Positions 51,701 to 60,254 of a stretch of 64,000 nt of DNA are shown piece by piece. Source of the DNA: DASXMT01 sp963803065 (GTDB lineage Bacteria > Actinomycetota > Acidimicrobiia > Acidimicrobiales > RAAP-2); assembly GCA_963803065.1 (NCBI GenBank), contig CAWDKW010000004.1, positions 558,001-622,000 of the forward strand, read 5' to 3'. The notes under the pieces were generated by a model. The model was given only the letters and a program-made list of their open reading frames with translations. It had not been told where the DNA came from and did not search any database. Position numbers and translations under genes: made by a program. Position 1 is the first letter of the stretch. The number at the start of each line of letters is the position of its first letter.

Positions 51701-52425
51701 GGGTCGAGGCCGGTCCCGACCGGTGCCGACTGACCCGGGTGGTCGAGTCAGCCCCCATCGGCTTCCGCCAGACCAGGGACGCCGTCTACATGGTGGGCAC
51801 CGCGGCAGGGCCTCTGGGGGCCGATCAGCTGTCGTCCACGATCGAGGTGGGCGTCGGCGCCCGATTGACGATGAGGAGCACGGCGGCCAGCATCCTCTAC
51901 GCGGGTTCGGGGTCGGGATCCCGTACCGAGACGGTGGTCACGGTGGCTGCCGATGCCACATTGACCTGGCGGCTGGAGCCGACCATCGTCACCTCGGGTT
52001 GCCGGCATGATGCTTCGACACAGGTCTGGCTGGCGCCGTCCGCACGGCTCGATTGGACCGAGCTCGTGGTGTGCGGGCGCGACGGCGAGCGCCCGGGTTC
52101 GCTCCACCTCCGGTTCGACGTCGACGCGGGGGAGGCCCCGCTCCTGCGGCATGGGCTGGTCATTGGACCCGACGGTCCGGGATGGGACGGTCCTTTTGTC
52201 CTGGGGGAACGGCGGATGCTCGGTATGCGCCTGGTCCGCGCCGCCGAAGGAGCGAGCGTCGAGACCGGAGATGACGGTCGGGGGGAGGGCTTCGCGGCGA
52301 TGCGCCTCGACGACCGCACCGTTGTGGTCATGGCCGTGGGCGACGAGGTGGAGGTGGTGTCGAGCCTGCTGGCACCCGCGGGGTTCGGCCTTTCCGAGCC
52401 GGCGATGGGGGCTTCGGCGCCCTGA
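51679..52425 (+). CDS. ureD: Urease accessory protein UreD
   Basis: UreD/UreH scaffold for urease activation, 248 aa: APIGFRQTRDAVYMVGTAAGPLGADQLSSTIEVGVGARLTM, ILYAGSGSGS, LEPTIVTSGCRHDASTQVWL and GDRPGS-like GERPGSLHLRFD. Overlaps ureG by 22 bases. Last gene of the riboswitch unit. No ureE is present, as is usual for the actinobacterial ureABCFGD order. Confidence 0.92.
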   Translation: MRANAALRVEAGPDRCRLTRVVESAPIGFRQTRDAVYMVGTAAGPLGADQLSSTIEVGVGARLTMRSTAASILYAGSGSGSRTETVVTVAADATLTWRLEPTIVTSGCRHDASTQVWLAPSARLDWTELVVCGRDGERPGSLHLRFDVDAGEAPLLRHGLVIGPDGPGWDGPFVLGERRMLGMRLVRAAEGASVETGDDGRGEGFAAMRLDDRTVVVMAVGDEVEVVSSLLAPAGFGLSEPAMGASAP

Positions 52426-52485
52426 GCGTTCGCTTTCCGGCGTGGACGCGGCGGCATTGCGGGCCCTCCGGTGGCCGGGCCGGCG

Positions 52486-53310
52486 TCAGTCGGCGGTGAA
52501 TCGTTCGGCCAGGGACCGGGTGAGATCAGGCCAGACCACCGGGTCATGACCGGGGATCAGCGGGTAGCCGCGTTCGGCCGCGATTGCCTTGAGCCGACGG
52601 ATGGCTTCGATCGTCACCTCGGGGCTAGCGTCGATCCGCCCGCCGACCGCCCGCTCCATCTCGATGTTCTCGGTCAGGTCGGCGGCGTCGAAGGCGAACA
52701 CGAGACCGCCGCCGCCCACCGATTCGTCCAGGTCGACGACGAAGCTCTGATGCCCCGGCGTATGCCCGGCGCTCAGGATGGCGGTCACGCCCGGGGCGAT
52801 CTCGCTGTCGCCGTCGGCCAGGCGCCAGTCGATGGTCGGGTCGTCGTAGTCGATCCGGAACATGGCGTGGCGCTCAGGTCCGGGATGGTCGGACAGCCCA
52901 TAGGCCACCTCGGTCCGTTGGGCATGGACCGGGACCTGTCCGGCGAAGTGCCGCAGTCCGCCGGCGTGGTCGTGATGGAGGTGGCTGAGCCCGACGGCCA
53001 CGATCTCCTCGAACGGCACGCCTGCGCCGGCCAGGGCTTCCTCCAACGGCTCGCCCGGTCCGGGGAGGATGGGACGGAACTGCGGGTCCCCGTGGAAGCG
53101 TCGGCGGAGTGCAGGGTCGGTGATCAGGGCCGGGTTGAACCCCGTGTCGAGCAGTAACCATCCCCCGTCGCAGAGCAGCAGGACCCCGGGCACCGGCTCG
53201 GTCAGCCGCTCCCCGGGCGGGGCCCCCTCGACCGACACCGACTTGGGCAGGTCCTCCCAGCCCAAGGTCAACAGCACCACCCGGCGCACGCCGCTCGCCC
53301 CACGGGTCAC
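52486..53310 (-). CDS. MBL-fold metallo-hydrolase (lactonase-like)
   Basis: Metallo-beta-lactamase fold, 274 aa: LSHLHHDHAGG is HxHxDH, SAGHTPGHQSFVV and IPGHDPVVWPD supply further His ligands, and FAFDAADL gives the bridging Asp. It resembles N-acyl-homoserine-lactonase-type hydrolases. GTG 53310 overlaps the upstream stop as GTGA. Last gene of the minus-strand operon; a lactone or ester hydrolysis step in the pathway is inferred. Ends 60 bases from ureD, tail to tail. Confidence 0.85.
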   Translation of the reverse strand: MTRGASGVRRVVLLTLGWEDLPKSVSVEGAPPGERLTEPVPGVLLLCDGGWLLLDTGFNPALITDPALRRRFHGDPQFRPILPGPGEPLEEALAGAGVPFEEIVAVGLSHLHHDHAGGLRHFAGQVPVHAQRTEVAYGLSDHPGPERHAMFRIDYDDPTIDWRLADGDSEIAPGVTAILSAGHTPGHQSFVVDLDESVGGGGLVFAFDAADLTENIEMERAVGGRIDASPEVTIEAIRRLKAIAAERGYPLIPGHDPVVWPDLTRSLAERFTAD

Positions 53311-53951
53311 CGCCGATCCCCGGTCCGTCGAGTCGGTCGCGTCCAACCCGGAGGCAGCGGCCCGGCTGCGGTATCGGCGAACAGCGCCGCGTGGGCTCCG
53401 CCGATCCCTTCGGTCGAGCCGACCGTCAACGTGAGTTGCCAGCTCCCGGCATGGGTGAACAGCGCCGCACCCGGCCGGTCGCCCGACCAGACCGCTGCGG
53501 CCAGCACGCCCACTCGCACCAGGCGCGCCGTCACCAGGTCGGAGTCCCCATCCCGGTGTTCGGCCACGGCGGCGGGGGCGCCCTCGGGTCCGTCCGGTCG
53601 CCAGCGTTCCTCGTAGCCGTCCGCCCATTCGACCAGGACTCCGTGATCGAACCGGGTACAGCCGGTGTCGCGGTGCCCGGGCGGCCGGTCCTGGGTGTCG
53701 AGATCGTGCGTCCAGGTCACCGTCGTCCCCTCGGTGCTCACCACCCCGCTGAACCCTTGGGCGAGGTCGAGGGGATGGCTGACTGTCTGGCCGGGCCGGG
53801 GAGCTCGAACGTCGGCAAACCAGGGACCGGCCTGCAGCCAGTACACGTCGGCGAGCTCAAGGGACGGCCCGCCGTCAACCGATCGGGCCTCCCGGACCCA
53901 GACCCCGTCCAACCATGCCGACTGCGTGGCCTTCGGTGGCCCGGTGGTCAT
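53307..53951 (-). CDS. Hypothetical protein of the catabolic operon
   Basis: A 214-aa protein I do not recognise. Beta-rich pattern resembling a lipocalin-like barrel: SAWLDGVWVREARSV, VYWLQAGPWFADVRAPRPG, FSGVVSTEGTTVTWTHDLDTQ, CTRFDHGVLVEWADGYEERW and GSWQLTLTVGS. No signal peptide. ATG overlaps the Rieske stop (ATGA) and its stop overlaps the MBL start (GTGA), so it belongs to the pathway. A binding or hydrolase role is conjecture. Confidence 0.7.
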   Translation of the reverse strand: MTTGPPKATQSAWLDGVWVREARSVDGGPSLELADVYWLQAGPWFADVRAPRPGQTVSHPLDLAQGFSGVVSTEGTTVTWTHDLDTQDRPPGHRDTGCTRFDHGVLVEWADGYEERWRPDGPEGAPAAVAEHRDGDSDLVTARLVRVGVLAAAVWSGDRPGAALFTHAGSWQLTLTVGSTEGIGGAHAALFADTAAGPLPPGWTRPTRRTGDRR

Positions 53952-55066
53952 GCCGGCTCGCGGCACCGGCGCTGGTCGTCAGGCACGAGGGCGCGACGGA
54001 GGGAGGCATGGAACCGGCGCACCGGGGCCTCGTGCACGCTGGCCATCGGGCCGTAGTCAAAGGCGTCCGAGGACGCGGCCAGTTGCAGCCGACGGCAGGC
54101 CTCGAGGTCCTCCGACAAGAAGGTGCGGATCGCCGCGACCAGGTGATCGGCGTCGGCCCCCTCCTGCGCCCTCACCCGGAGGGTGAGCCGTGTCCGGGAC
54201 GGGGTGACCGGCACCGCGTCGTAGGTGGCGAAGTACTCGCCGGTGGTCACCATCATGAGGTTGGGGAACAACAGGTGGGCGCCGATGCTGTGCCGCTCGC
54301 GCTCGCTGAGCCATGGAAGGCCGGCGGGGGCGGCGGTCAGATCGCGGAGCGGTTCCATGCTCCACCAGTTGTCACCGTAAGGCACCCACTCGAAAAACCG
54401 GTGGGCATAGCCGTTGAGCGAGCGGCTGTGCAGGTACCAGAGGTGGTAGACGTCGACATGGTTCTCGATCAGGAGCTTCCAGTTGCATTCGGCGTCGTAG
54501 TGCACGCACGCCACCTGGCGCATCGGGCCCGAAAGGAACGACGCCAGTCGGCCGTCGAGGCCGGCCATCGCCTCGGCCAGGCTCTGGGCGTCGGGGACGG
54601 GATTGGCGAACACCATGCCTCGCCATTCGGAGACGGCCACAGGCAAGAGCCCCCATCGCTTCAGTTCGATGCCGTCGAACTGGGTGTCGGACTGGGGGAC
54701 CCGCATCAGCGGGCCGTCGAGGGCGAAGCTCCACTGGTGGTAGGGGCAGGTGATGAACCGACCGAGTCGCCCCGAGCCCTCGAGCAGCGTCATGCCGCGG
54801 TGACGGCAGATGTTGTGGAACGCCCGCAGCTCGCCGTCGGATCCTCGGACCACGGCCACGGGTGCGTTTCCGAGCGTGGCCGTGACGTAGCTGCCCGGCT
54901 GGGCCAACTCCTCGCTCGAGGCGACCAGGGCCCACGACTTCGAGAACAAGAGGCGCCGCTCGGCGGCCAGCACGGCGCCAGAGCCGTACCAGTCACCCAT
55001 CCGCTGCACGCCCAGGCTCGACGCGGCGGCGCGATCCCAGCCCAGTTCGGCCAGGCCACCAGCCAC
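53948..55066 (-). CDS. Rieske non-heme iron oxygenase alpha subunit
   Basis: Rieske 2Fe-2S site Cys87-x-His89 and Cys107-x2-His110 (CRHRG, CPYHQW), then the mononuclear iron site ENHVDVYHLWYLH (Asp205 bridging, His208 and His213 ligands). 372 aa. The length and motif spacing suit the group that includes N-demethylating or carnitine/glycine-betaine-type oxygenases. No reductase gene is adjacent, so electrons must come from elsewhere. GTG 55066 is 2 bases after the ureohydrolase stop. Oxidative removal of an N-alkyl group is a reasoned guess. Confidence 0.88.
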   Translation of the reverse strand: MAGGLAELGWDRAAASSLGVQRMGDWYGSGAVLAAERRLLFSKSWALVASSEELAQPGSYVTATLGNAPVAVVRGSDGELRAFHNICRHRGMTLLEGSGRLGRFITCPYHQWSFALDGPLMRVPQSDTQFDGIELKRWGLLPVAVSEWRGMVFANPVPDAQSLAEAMAGLDGRLASFLSGPMRQVACVHYDAECNWKLLIENHVDVYHLWYLHSRSLNGYAHRFFEWVPYGDNWWSMEPLRDLTAAPAGLPWLSERERHSIGAHLLFPNLMMVTTGEYFATYDAVPVTPSRTRLTLRVRAQEGADADHLVAAIRTFLSEDLEACRRLQLAASSDAFDYGPMASVHEAPVRRFHASLRRALVPDDQRRCREPA

Positions 55067-55068
55067 GA

Positions 55069-56172
55069 CTACTCCCCGGCCGAGCTCGACACCGGTGGCC
55101 CGTTGGCCGCCCGTTCGTCGAGGTAGTCACGAGCGGTCAGCCCCAGCCGCCGCATGGCCACACCGGTGAGGGCCTCGAGCACGCATCGATGGGCGAAGAG
55201 TGCGGTGATGTTGTTGCCCGAGTCGTACGGTGGGCTCACCTCGACCACGTCCATGGCCACCATGCCCACCTCGCTGGCCATCCGGCGCACCGCCCGAAGC
55301 ACCTGTGCGCTGGTGAGCCCGCCGGGCTCGGGTGATCCGGTACCGGGGGCATGGGCCGGATCGACGGCATCGACGTCGACGGAGATGTACAGGTGGTCCG
55401 CCGACCCAGACAAGGCCTCGTCTATGGCCCGCTCCAGCACGGCGTCGAACCCGTGGCGCTGCACCTCGGCCATGAAGTGCGACTGCATGCCCTGGTCCTC
55501 CATCCACGCCACGACGTCCGGGCCCGGCCAGTAGCCGCGCAGGCCGACCTGGACGAAGTTGCGCCCTCGCACGGCGCCGCTCTCGATCAGGCGCCGCATC
55601 GGGGTCCCGTGCCCGGCCAGCGCGCCCTTGCAGTCCGGGGCCGTGTCAGCGTGGGCGTCGAAGTGCACGATCCCGATCTTGCCGCTGCCGTAGACGTCGG
55701 CCACCGCCGTGGCGACCGGCCAGGTGATCCCGTGGTCACCCCCGAGGATGATAGGAATCGCGCTCCCGTCGAGGATCTCGGCGACGAAGGACCGGATGTT
55801 GGCAAAGGTGCGCTCGGTGTCGCCGATGACGATGTCGGCGTCGCCGTAGTCGCACACCTTGAGGTGCTCGAACGGGTCGACCCGGACGTGCAGGTGGGGG
55901 CGACTCCACGGCGGAGCGGGCAGGTGGTCGCACACTCGGATGGCCTGGGGCCCGAGGTGGGTCCCCGAGCGCGTGGTGGCGGTGCCGTCCCAGGGGGCGC
56001 CGGCCACGGCGACGTCGATGGCACCGGCCCGCAGGTCGGCCGGGTTCATGCACACGGGCAGCTTCAGGAAGGTCGGAATTCCCTCCCAGGCGAACTCCAT
56101 CTCGTGACGGGTCAGGTCGATCGGACCGGGTGGACGCCCGCTCGACGTCGCTGCTCGTTCGGTCTCGCTCAT
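55069..56172 (-). CDS. Ureohydrolase (agmatinase/guanidino-acid hydrolase family)
   Basis: Second arginase-fold enzyme, 367 aa: GGDHG (144-148), FDAHAD (171-176) and SVDVDAVD (264-271) give the complete binuclear metal site with the standard Ala, unlike the guanidine hydrolase at 46898. The family cleaves R-guanidine to amine plus urea (agmatinase, guanidinobutyrase, guanidinopropionase, proclavaminate amidinohydrolase). ATG 56172 follows GAGGAG. In an operon with an importer and oxygenase, the substrate is probably an imported guanidino compound whose urea goes to the neighbouring urease. Confidence 0.88.
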   Translation of the reverse strand: MSETERAATSSGRPPGPIDLTRHEMEFAWEGIPTFLKLPVCMNPADLRAGAIDVAVAGAPWDGTATTRSGTHLGPQAIRVCDHLPAPPWSRPHLHVRVDPFEHLKVCDYGDADIVIGDTERTFANIRSFVAEILDGSAIPIILGGDHGITWPVATAVADVYGSGKIGIVHFDAHADTAPDCKGALAGHGTPMRRLIESGAVRGRNFVQVGLRGYWPGPDVVAWMEDQGMQSHFMAEVQRHGFDAVLERAIDEALSGSADHLYISVDVDAVDPAHAPGTGSPEPGGLTSAQVLRAVRRMASEVGMVAMDVVEVSPPYDSGNNITALFAHRCVLEALTGVAMRRLGLTARDYLDERAANGPPVSSSAGE

Positions 56173-56218
56173 GGTCGCTCCTCGGACGGGCTGGTGGCCC
56201 GGTTGATGGATCGTCACT

Positions 56219-57217
56219 TCATGACAGCGTGATGCGGGGGTCGGCAACGGCCTGGAGTATGTCGACGATCGTGTTGATGACCACGTACGCGACCCCGAGG
56301 ACCAGGGTGACCCCGGCGATGGCCGGGAAGTCGGCCGCCGGGATGCTCTGGTCGATGTACAGCCCGACACCGGGCCACGCGAACACTGTTTCGATCACCA
56401 CCACACCGGCGAGCATCAAGCCGAGCTGCAGCCCGGTCATGGACAGGGCTGCCGTCAGCGAGTTGCGGAGGGCGTGCCTGGTCAGCACCCTCCGTTCGCT
56501 CAACCCCTTGGCCCGGGCCGTCCGGACGAAGTCCGACCCCATGGCGCTGGTCAGCGAGCCCTGCAACACCCTTCCGATGGAGACCGCCGCGCCCAACGCG
56601 ATGCACAAGGCCGGGAGGATGAGGTGGAGGATCCCGTCCCAGAACACGGCGAAGTCGCCATGGAGCAGCCCATCGACGACGATCATGCCGGTCGGACCAG
56701 TCGGCGCGTTGGAATAGCCGGTGTCACCGGTGGCCGGCAGCCAATGGAGGTGGCCGCTGAACAGGAGGATTCCGAGCGAGGCCAGCAGGAACACTGGAGC
56801 CGAGGCCGAGGAGAACATGATCACCCGAAATATTCCGTGGCCTCGCCATTCTCCCGCACCGGTCACGCCCAACAGGGCCCCGAGGCCCACGGCCAGCAGG
56901 AGCCCGGCGACCGTCAGCTCCACGGTGGCCGGGAGGTAATTCACGATGTCGGTCGCTACCGGCCTACGGGTCCGCAGCGAGACTTGCAACGAGCCGTGGA
57001 ACAGACCTGAGATGTAGTGGAAGTACTGATCGATGAGCGGGCGGTTGTACCCGAGGATCCTCGACTCCCGGGCGATCGCCGACTTCGAGGCGTTCGCTCC
57101 CAGATAGGCGTGGACCGGGTCGGTGTGACTCAGCTTTTGAAGCAGGAAGACCACGGCAGTCAGGATCACCAGGATCACCACCATGGACACGAGGCGCTTG
57201 GCCACGAGCCGGATCAT
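56219..57217 (-). CDS. ABC transporter permease (DppB/OppB-type)
   Basis: Membrane subunit of a peptide/nickel-type importer, 332 aa. Starts IRLVAKRLVSMVVILVILTAVVFLLQKL (typical first helix), with the coupling motif DFVRTARAKGLSERRVLTRHALRNSL (EAA loop) and ETVFAWPGVGLYI near the end. Six helices expected. 20 bases after the DppC-type gene. Confidence 0.92.
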   Translation of the reverse strand: MIRLVAKRLVSMVVILVILTAVVFLLQKLSHTDPVHAYLGANASKSAIARESRILGYNRPLIDQYFHYISGLFHGSLQVSLRTRRPVATDIVNYLPATVELTVAGLLLAVGLGALLGVTGAGEWRGHGIFRVIMFSSASAPVFLLASLGILLFSGHLHWLPATGDTGYSNAPTGPTGMIVVDGLLHGDFAVFWDGILHLILPALCIALGAAVSIGRVLQGSLTSAMGSDFVRTARAKGLSERRVLTRHALRNSLTAALSMTGLQLGLMLAGVVVIETVFAWPGVGLYIDQSIPAADFPAIAGVTLVLGVAYVVINTIVDILQAVADPRITLS

Positions 57218-57236
57218 CGGGGGCCCCTTCCAGTGG

Positions 57237-58115
57237 TCATTCGCCGCTCATCAGATCCCGGAGGCCGTCACCGGACAGGTTGGCGCTCAGAGCCAGCAAG
57301 AAGATGGCGATGCCGGGCATGATCGGGACCCACCATTCCTGCAGGAGGTACTGCAGGCCTCGGGCCGACATTGCGCCCAACTCCGGTGCCGGGGCGGGCG
57401 CGCCCAGGCCGAGGAACGAGAGGCTGGCCAGGGTCAGCACGAGGTTCCCCACGTCGAGGCTGGCCGTCACCACGATGGCCGGCATGGCTCCGGGAAGGAG
57501 GTGTCGCCAGGCCCGGCGCACCGGTCCGCAACCGGCCAGCCGGGCCGCCTCGAGATGGGGGCGGGCGGACAGGGCCCGGACCTCGCCGCGCATGATCCGG
57601 CTGTAGAAGGGCCACCAGACGATGGCCACGGCGAGGAGCAAGTGGAACGAGCTTGGGCCCAGCGCGGCGACTATGGCGATGGCCAGTACCGGCCCGGGAA
57701 GAGCGAGGAACAGGTCGGTCACACGCATGAGCACGGTATCCACCCAGCCCCCGGCCACCCCGGCCACCAGGCCGACGAGCCCGCCGATGATCACGCCGGA
57801 CGAGACCACCAGCGCCGCCGCGATCAGGCTGGCCCGCAGCCCGAACAGCACCCGGGAGAAGATGTCGAACCCGACCTCGTCGGTCCCCAGGATGTGAACG
57901 CCGCTAAACGGGGGGGTGAAGGGGGCGCCGCTTGGCACCGTCGGGCTGTAAGGGGCGATGACTGGCGCCAGGATCGCCACCAGTACCAACACCAACAGCA
58001 AGACGATCCCCACTCGGTCGCCGATCGACAGCTTGTTGAGCGAGCGCCTCGCCCCGGTCAGGCGGGCGGTGCCTCGCCGGGGTGGGTCGAAGATGTATGG
58101 CTCAGCAACGGCCAC
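57237..58115 (-). CDS. ABC transporter permease (DppC/OppC-type)
   Basis: Second permease, 292 aa: N-terminal SIGDRVGIVLLLVLVLVAILAPVIAPYSP, HILGTDEVGFDIFSRVLFGLRASLIAAALVV (typical GTDxxGRD-like loop) and the EAA loop LEAARLAGCGPVRRAWRHLLPGAM. GTG 58115 follows GGAGG. Pairs with the DppB-type subunit. Confidence 0.92.
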   Translation of the reverse strand: MAVAEPYIFDPPRRGTARLTGARRSLNKLSIGDRVGIVLLLVLVLVAILAPVIAPYSPTVPSGAPFTPPFSGVHILGTDEVGFDIFSRVLFGLRASLIAAALVVSSGVIIGGLVGLVAGVAGGWVDTVLMRVTDLFLALPGPVLAIAIVAALGPSSFHLLLAVAIVWWPFYSRIMRGEVRALSARPHLEAARLAGCGPVRRAWRHLLPGAMPAIVVTASLDVGNLVLTLASLSFLGLGAPAPAPELGAMSARGLQYLLQEWWVPIMPGIAIFLLALSANLSGDGLRDLMSGE

Positions 58116-58145
58116 GGTGCCTCCTGACGCTGGCGTGCTGGCCCG

Positions 58146-60254
58146 TCATGTCGAACTGCCGTGTCCGGCTGCGAGCGACACCGGGCAGGCCACGACGTGG
58201 GTGCCCGTTCCGGTGGGCTCGAGTTCGGGAGCATCGGTGGTGCACGAGGCGACGGCGAGCGAGCATCGGGGGTGGAAGCAACAGCCGCTGGGCGGGCTCA
58301 ACGGGTTCGCCGGCTCGCCGGAGAGCAGGCTCTTGGGGACTCCGAGGTCGGGAACGGTGGCGAGCAGGGCGCGCGTGTAGGGGTGCACTGGCTGGGCACA
58401 AATCTGGTCCGCCGGTCCCAGCTCGACGATTCGGCCCAGGTACATGATGGCGATGCGGTCGGCCACCATTCGGGCGGCAGCGAGGTCGTGGGTAACGAAG
58501 AGGACGGCCATCCCGAGCTCCCGTCGGAGCCGCCCGATGAGGTTGAGGACCGTGGCCGCCAACGAGACGTCGAGGGCGCTGGTCGGTTCGTCGCACAGCA
58601 GGACCTCGGGAGGGACGACTGTCGACCGGGCCAGTGCCACCCGTTGGCGCTGGCCGCCGGAGAGATGTGCCGGCTTAGCCTGGGCTACCTCGCCGGGCAA
58701 CCCGACCAGGGCAAGGGCCTCTGCCACCCGCTGGTCACGCTGGTTACGCCTCAGCCCTTCGCTGTGCAGTCGCTCGCCGATCAGCTCACCGACGGTAAGC
58801 CACGGGGTCAGAGAGGCGCCAGCATCTTGAAACACCATCTGCGGACGACCGCCTCGGCCGAATTCGATCCCTCCCCGGTCGATACCCTGCAGCCCGGCGA
58901 TCGAACGCAGCAGGGTGGACTTGCCGCAGCCGCTCTCGCCGACGAGGGCAACAGCCTCGCCCTCGACGACGGAGAGCTCAACGCCTCGAAGGGCGTGCAG
59001 CTTCTGCCGCTTGAGGCCCGAGCCGATGGGGAACGTCTTGTGCACCTCGTGGACCAGTACCGCTGGCGGTGGTCCGCCGATGACGGTCCGGTGGATGGCC
59101 GGCCAGGGATCGGCCGTCGGCGGCGACGAGGCAACGGCGATCTGTGCACTCGGGCGGACACAGGCCACCACATGGGAGAGGCTGTCATCGGCGACCGGTC
59201 CGAGCTCGGGCAGGGCCGAGTCGCACTCCTCAGCGTGGAAGTCGCAGCGTGGGCCGAATGGGCAGCCCGGTGGGTGATCCCGCGGGTCGGGCGGCTCGCC
59301 GGGCAATGTCACCACCGGTCGACTGCGATCGGTGTTCAGCAGCAACCTTGAGCGCAGCAATCCAGCGCTGTAGGGATGACGCGGGTGTCGGAAGACCTCG
59401 GTGGCCGGACCGATCTCGGCCAGTCGGCCGCCGTAGAGCACGGCGATTCGATCGGCGATCTGGGCCGCGACACCAAGGTCGTGGGTGACGAGGACGAAGC
59501 TGGTGCCCATCTCCCGGCACAGATCGGAGATGAGTCGCAGGATCTGCGCCTGGACGGTCACGTCGAGCGCCGTCGTCGGCTCGTCTGCGACCACAAGCGA
59601 CGGTTTGCCGGCAATAGCCATGGCGATCATCACCCGCTGGCGGAGCCCACCCGACAGCTCATGGGGATACGCCCGTTGCCGGCGCCTGGCGTCGGGGATC
59701 CCCACCGAGTCGAGGAGCTCTATCGCCTGGTCGGTCGAGCCGGCTGCCTCGGCCACCTGTCGCCCGACCCGCATGGTGGGGTTGAGCGAGGTCATCGGGT
59801 CTTGGAACACCGCGCCCATGTGCTCCCGACGCGTCAGCCGCCGCTCGGTGCTGGTGGCCGTGACCATGTCCGTGTCCAACACCCGGGCCCGTCCGCTGAT
59901 CTCGGGAACGGGACGGTCGGGGAGCAACCCGAGCAGGGTCAGCCCCAGGATGGTCTTTCCGGACCCCGACTCACCGACAAGGCCGACGATTTCCCCCGGT
60001 TGGATCTCCAAAGACACGCCCCGGAGGGCGCGGACCCTTCGTCCGTTCCGGTCGAACGTGACATGGAGGTCCTCCAGCGATACCAGCGGGCCGGCTCGTG
60101 CCGTGCTGCCTCGACCATTACCCGCCGTCCCTGTTTCCTCGCCGGACTCCGAGCCGGAATGGTGCTCTCTCTCGCTTTCGGAGGCACCGAACCTCGAACG
60201 GTTGCCGGCTTGGACCCCCGGAGAGCGGCGCAGTGAGGACCACAGGACGGTCAT
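58146..60254 (-). CDS. ABC transporter ATP-binding protein, DppD-DppF fusion
   Basis: 702 aa with two complete ATPases. First: GESGSGKTILGLTLLG, LSGGLRQRVMIAMAIA, VVADEPTTALDVTVQ, and the oligopeptide C-terminal motif CPFGPRCDFHAEEC. Second: GESGCGKSTLLRSIAG, LSGGQRQRVALARS, LLCDEPTSALDVS, then CCFHPRCSLAVASC. Each cysteine cluster is of the type found in peptide/nickel ATPases. The N-terminal 55 residues are low-complexity. ATG 60254 overlaps the SBP stop (ATGA). It drives import with the two permeases. Confidence 0.92.
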   Translation of the reverse strand: MTVLWSSLRRSPGVQAGNRSRFGASESEREHHSGSESGEETGTAGNGRGSTARAGPLVSLEDLHVTFDRNGRRVRALRGVSLEIQPGEIVGLVGESGSGKTILGLTLLGLLPDRPVPEISGRARVLDTDMVTATSTERRLTRREHMGAVFQDPMTSLNPTMRVGRQVAEAAGSTDQAIELLDSVGIPDARRRQRAYPHELSGGLRQRVMIAMAIAGKPSLVVADEPTTALDVTVQAQILRLISDLCREMGTSFVLVTHDLGVAAQIADRIAVLYGGRLAEIGPATEVFRHPRHPYSAGLLRSRLLLNTDRSRPVVTLPGEPPDPRDHPPGCPFGPRCDFHAEECDSALPELGPVADDSLSHVVACVRPSAQIAVASSPPTADPWPAIHRTVIGGPPPAVLVHEVHKTFPIGSGLKRQKLHALRGVELSVVEGEAVALVGESGCGKSTLLRSIAGLQGIDRGGIEFGRGGRPQMVFQDAGASLTPWLTVGELIGERLHSEGLRRNQRDQRVAEALALVGLPGEVAQAKPAHLSGGQRQRVALARSTVVPPEVLLCDEPTSALDVSLAATVLNLIGRLRRELGMAVLFVTHDLAAARMVADRIAIMYLGRIVELGPADQICAQPVHPYTRALLATVPDLGVPKSLLSGEPANPLSPPSGCCFHPRCSLAVASCTTDAPELEPTGTGTHVVACPVSLAAGHGSST

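Noticed and set aside
53311..53628. Extension of the MBL protein upstream of 53310
   Set aside because: It runs antiphase through the overlapping hypothetical gene; the GTGA junction and family N-terminus support 53310.
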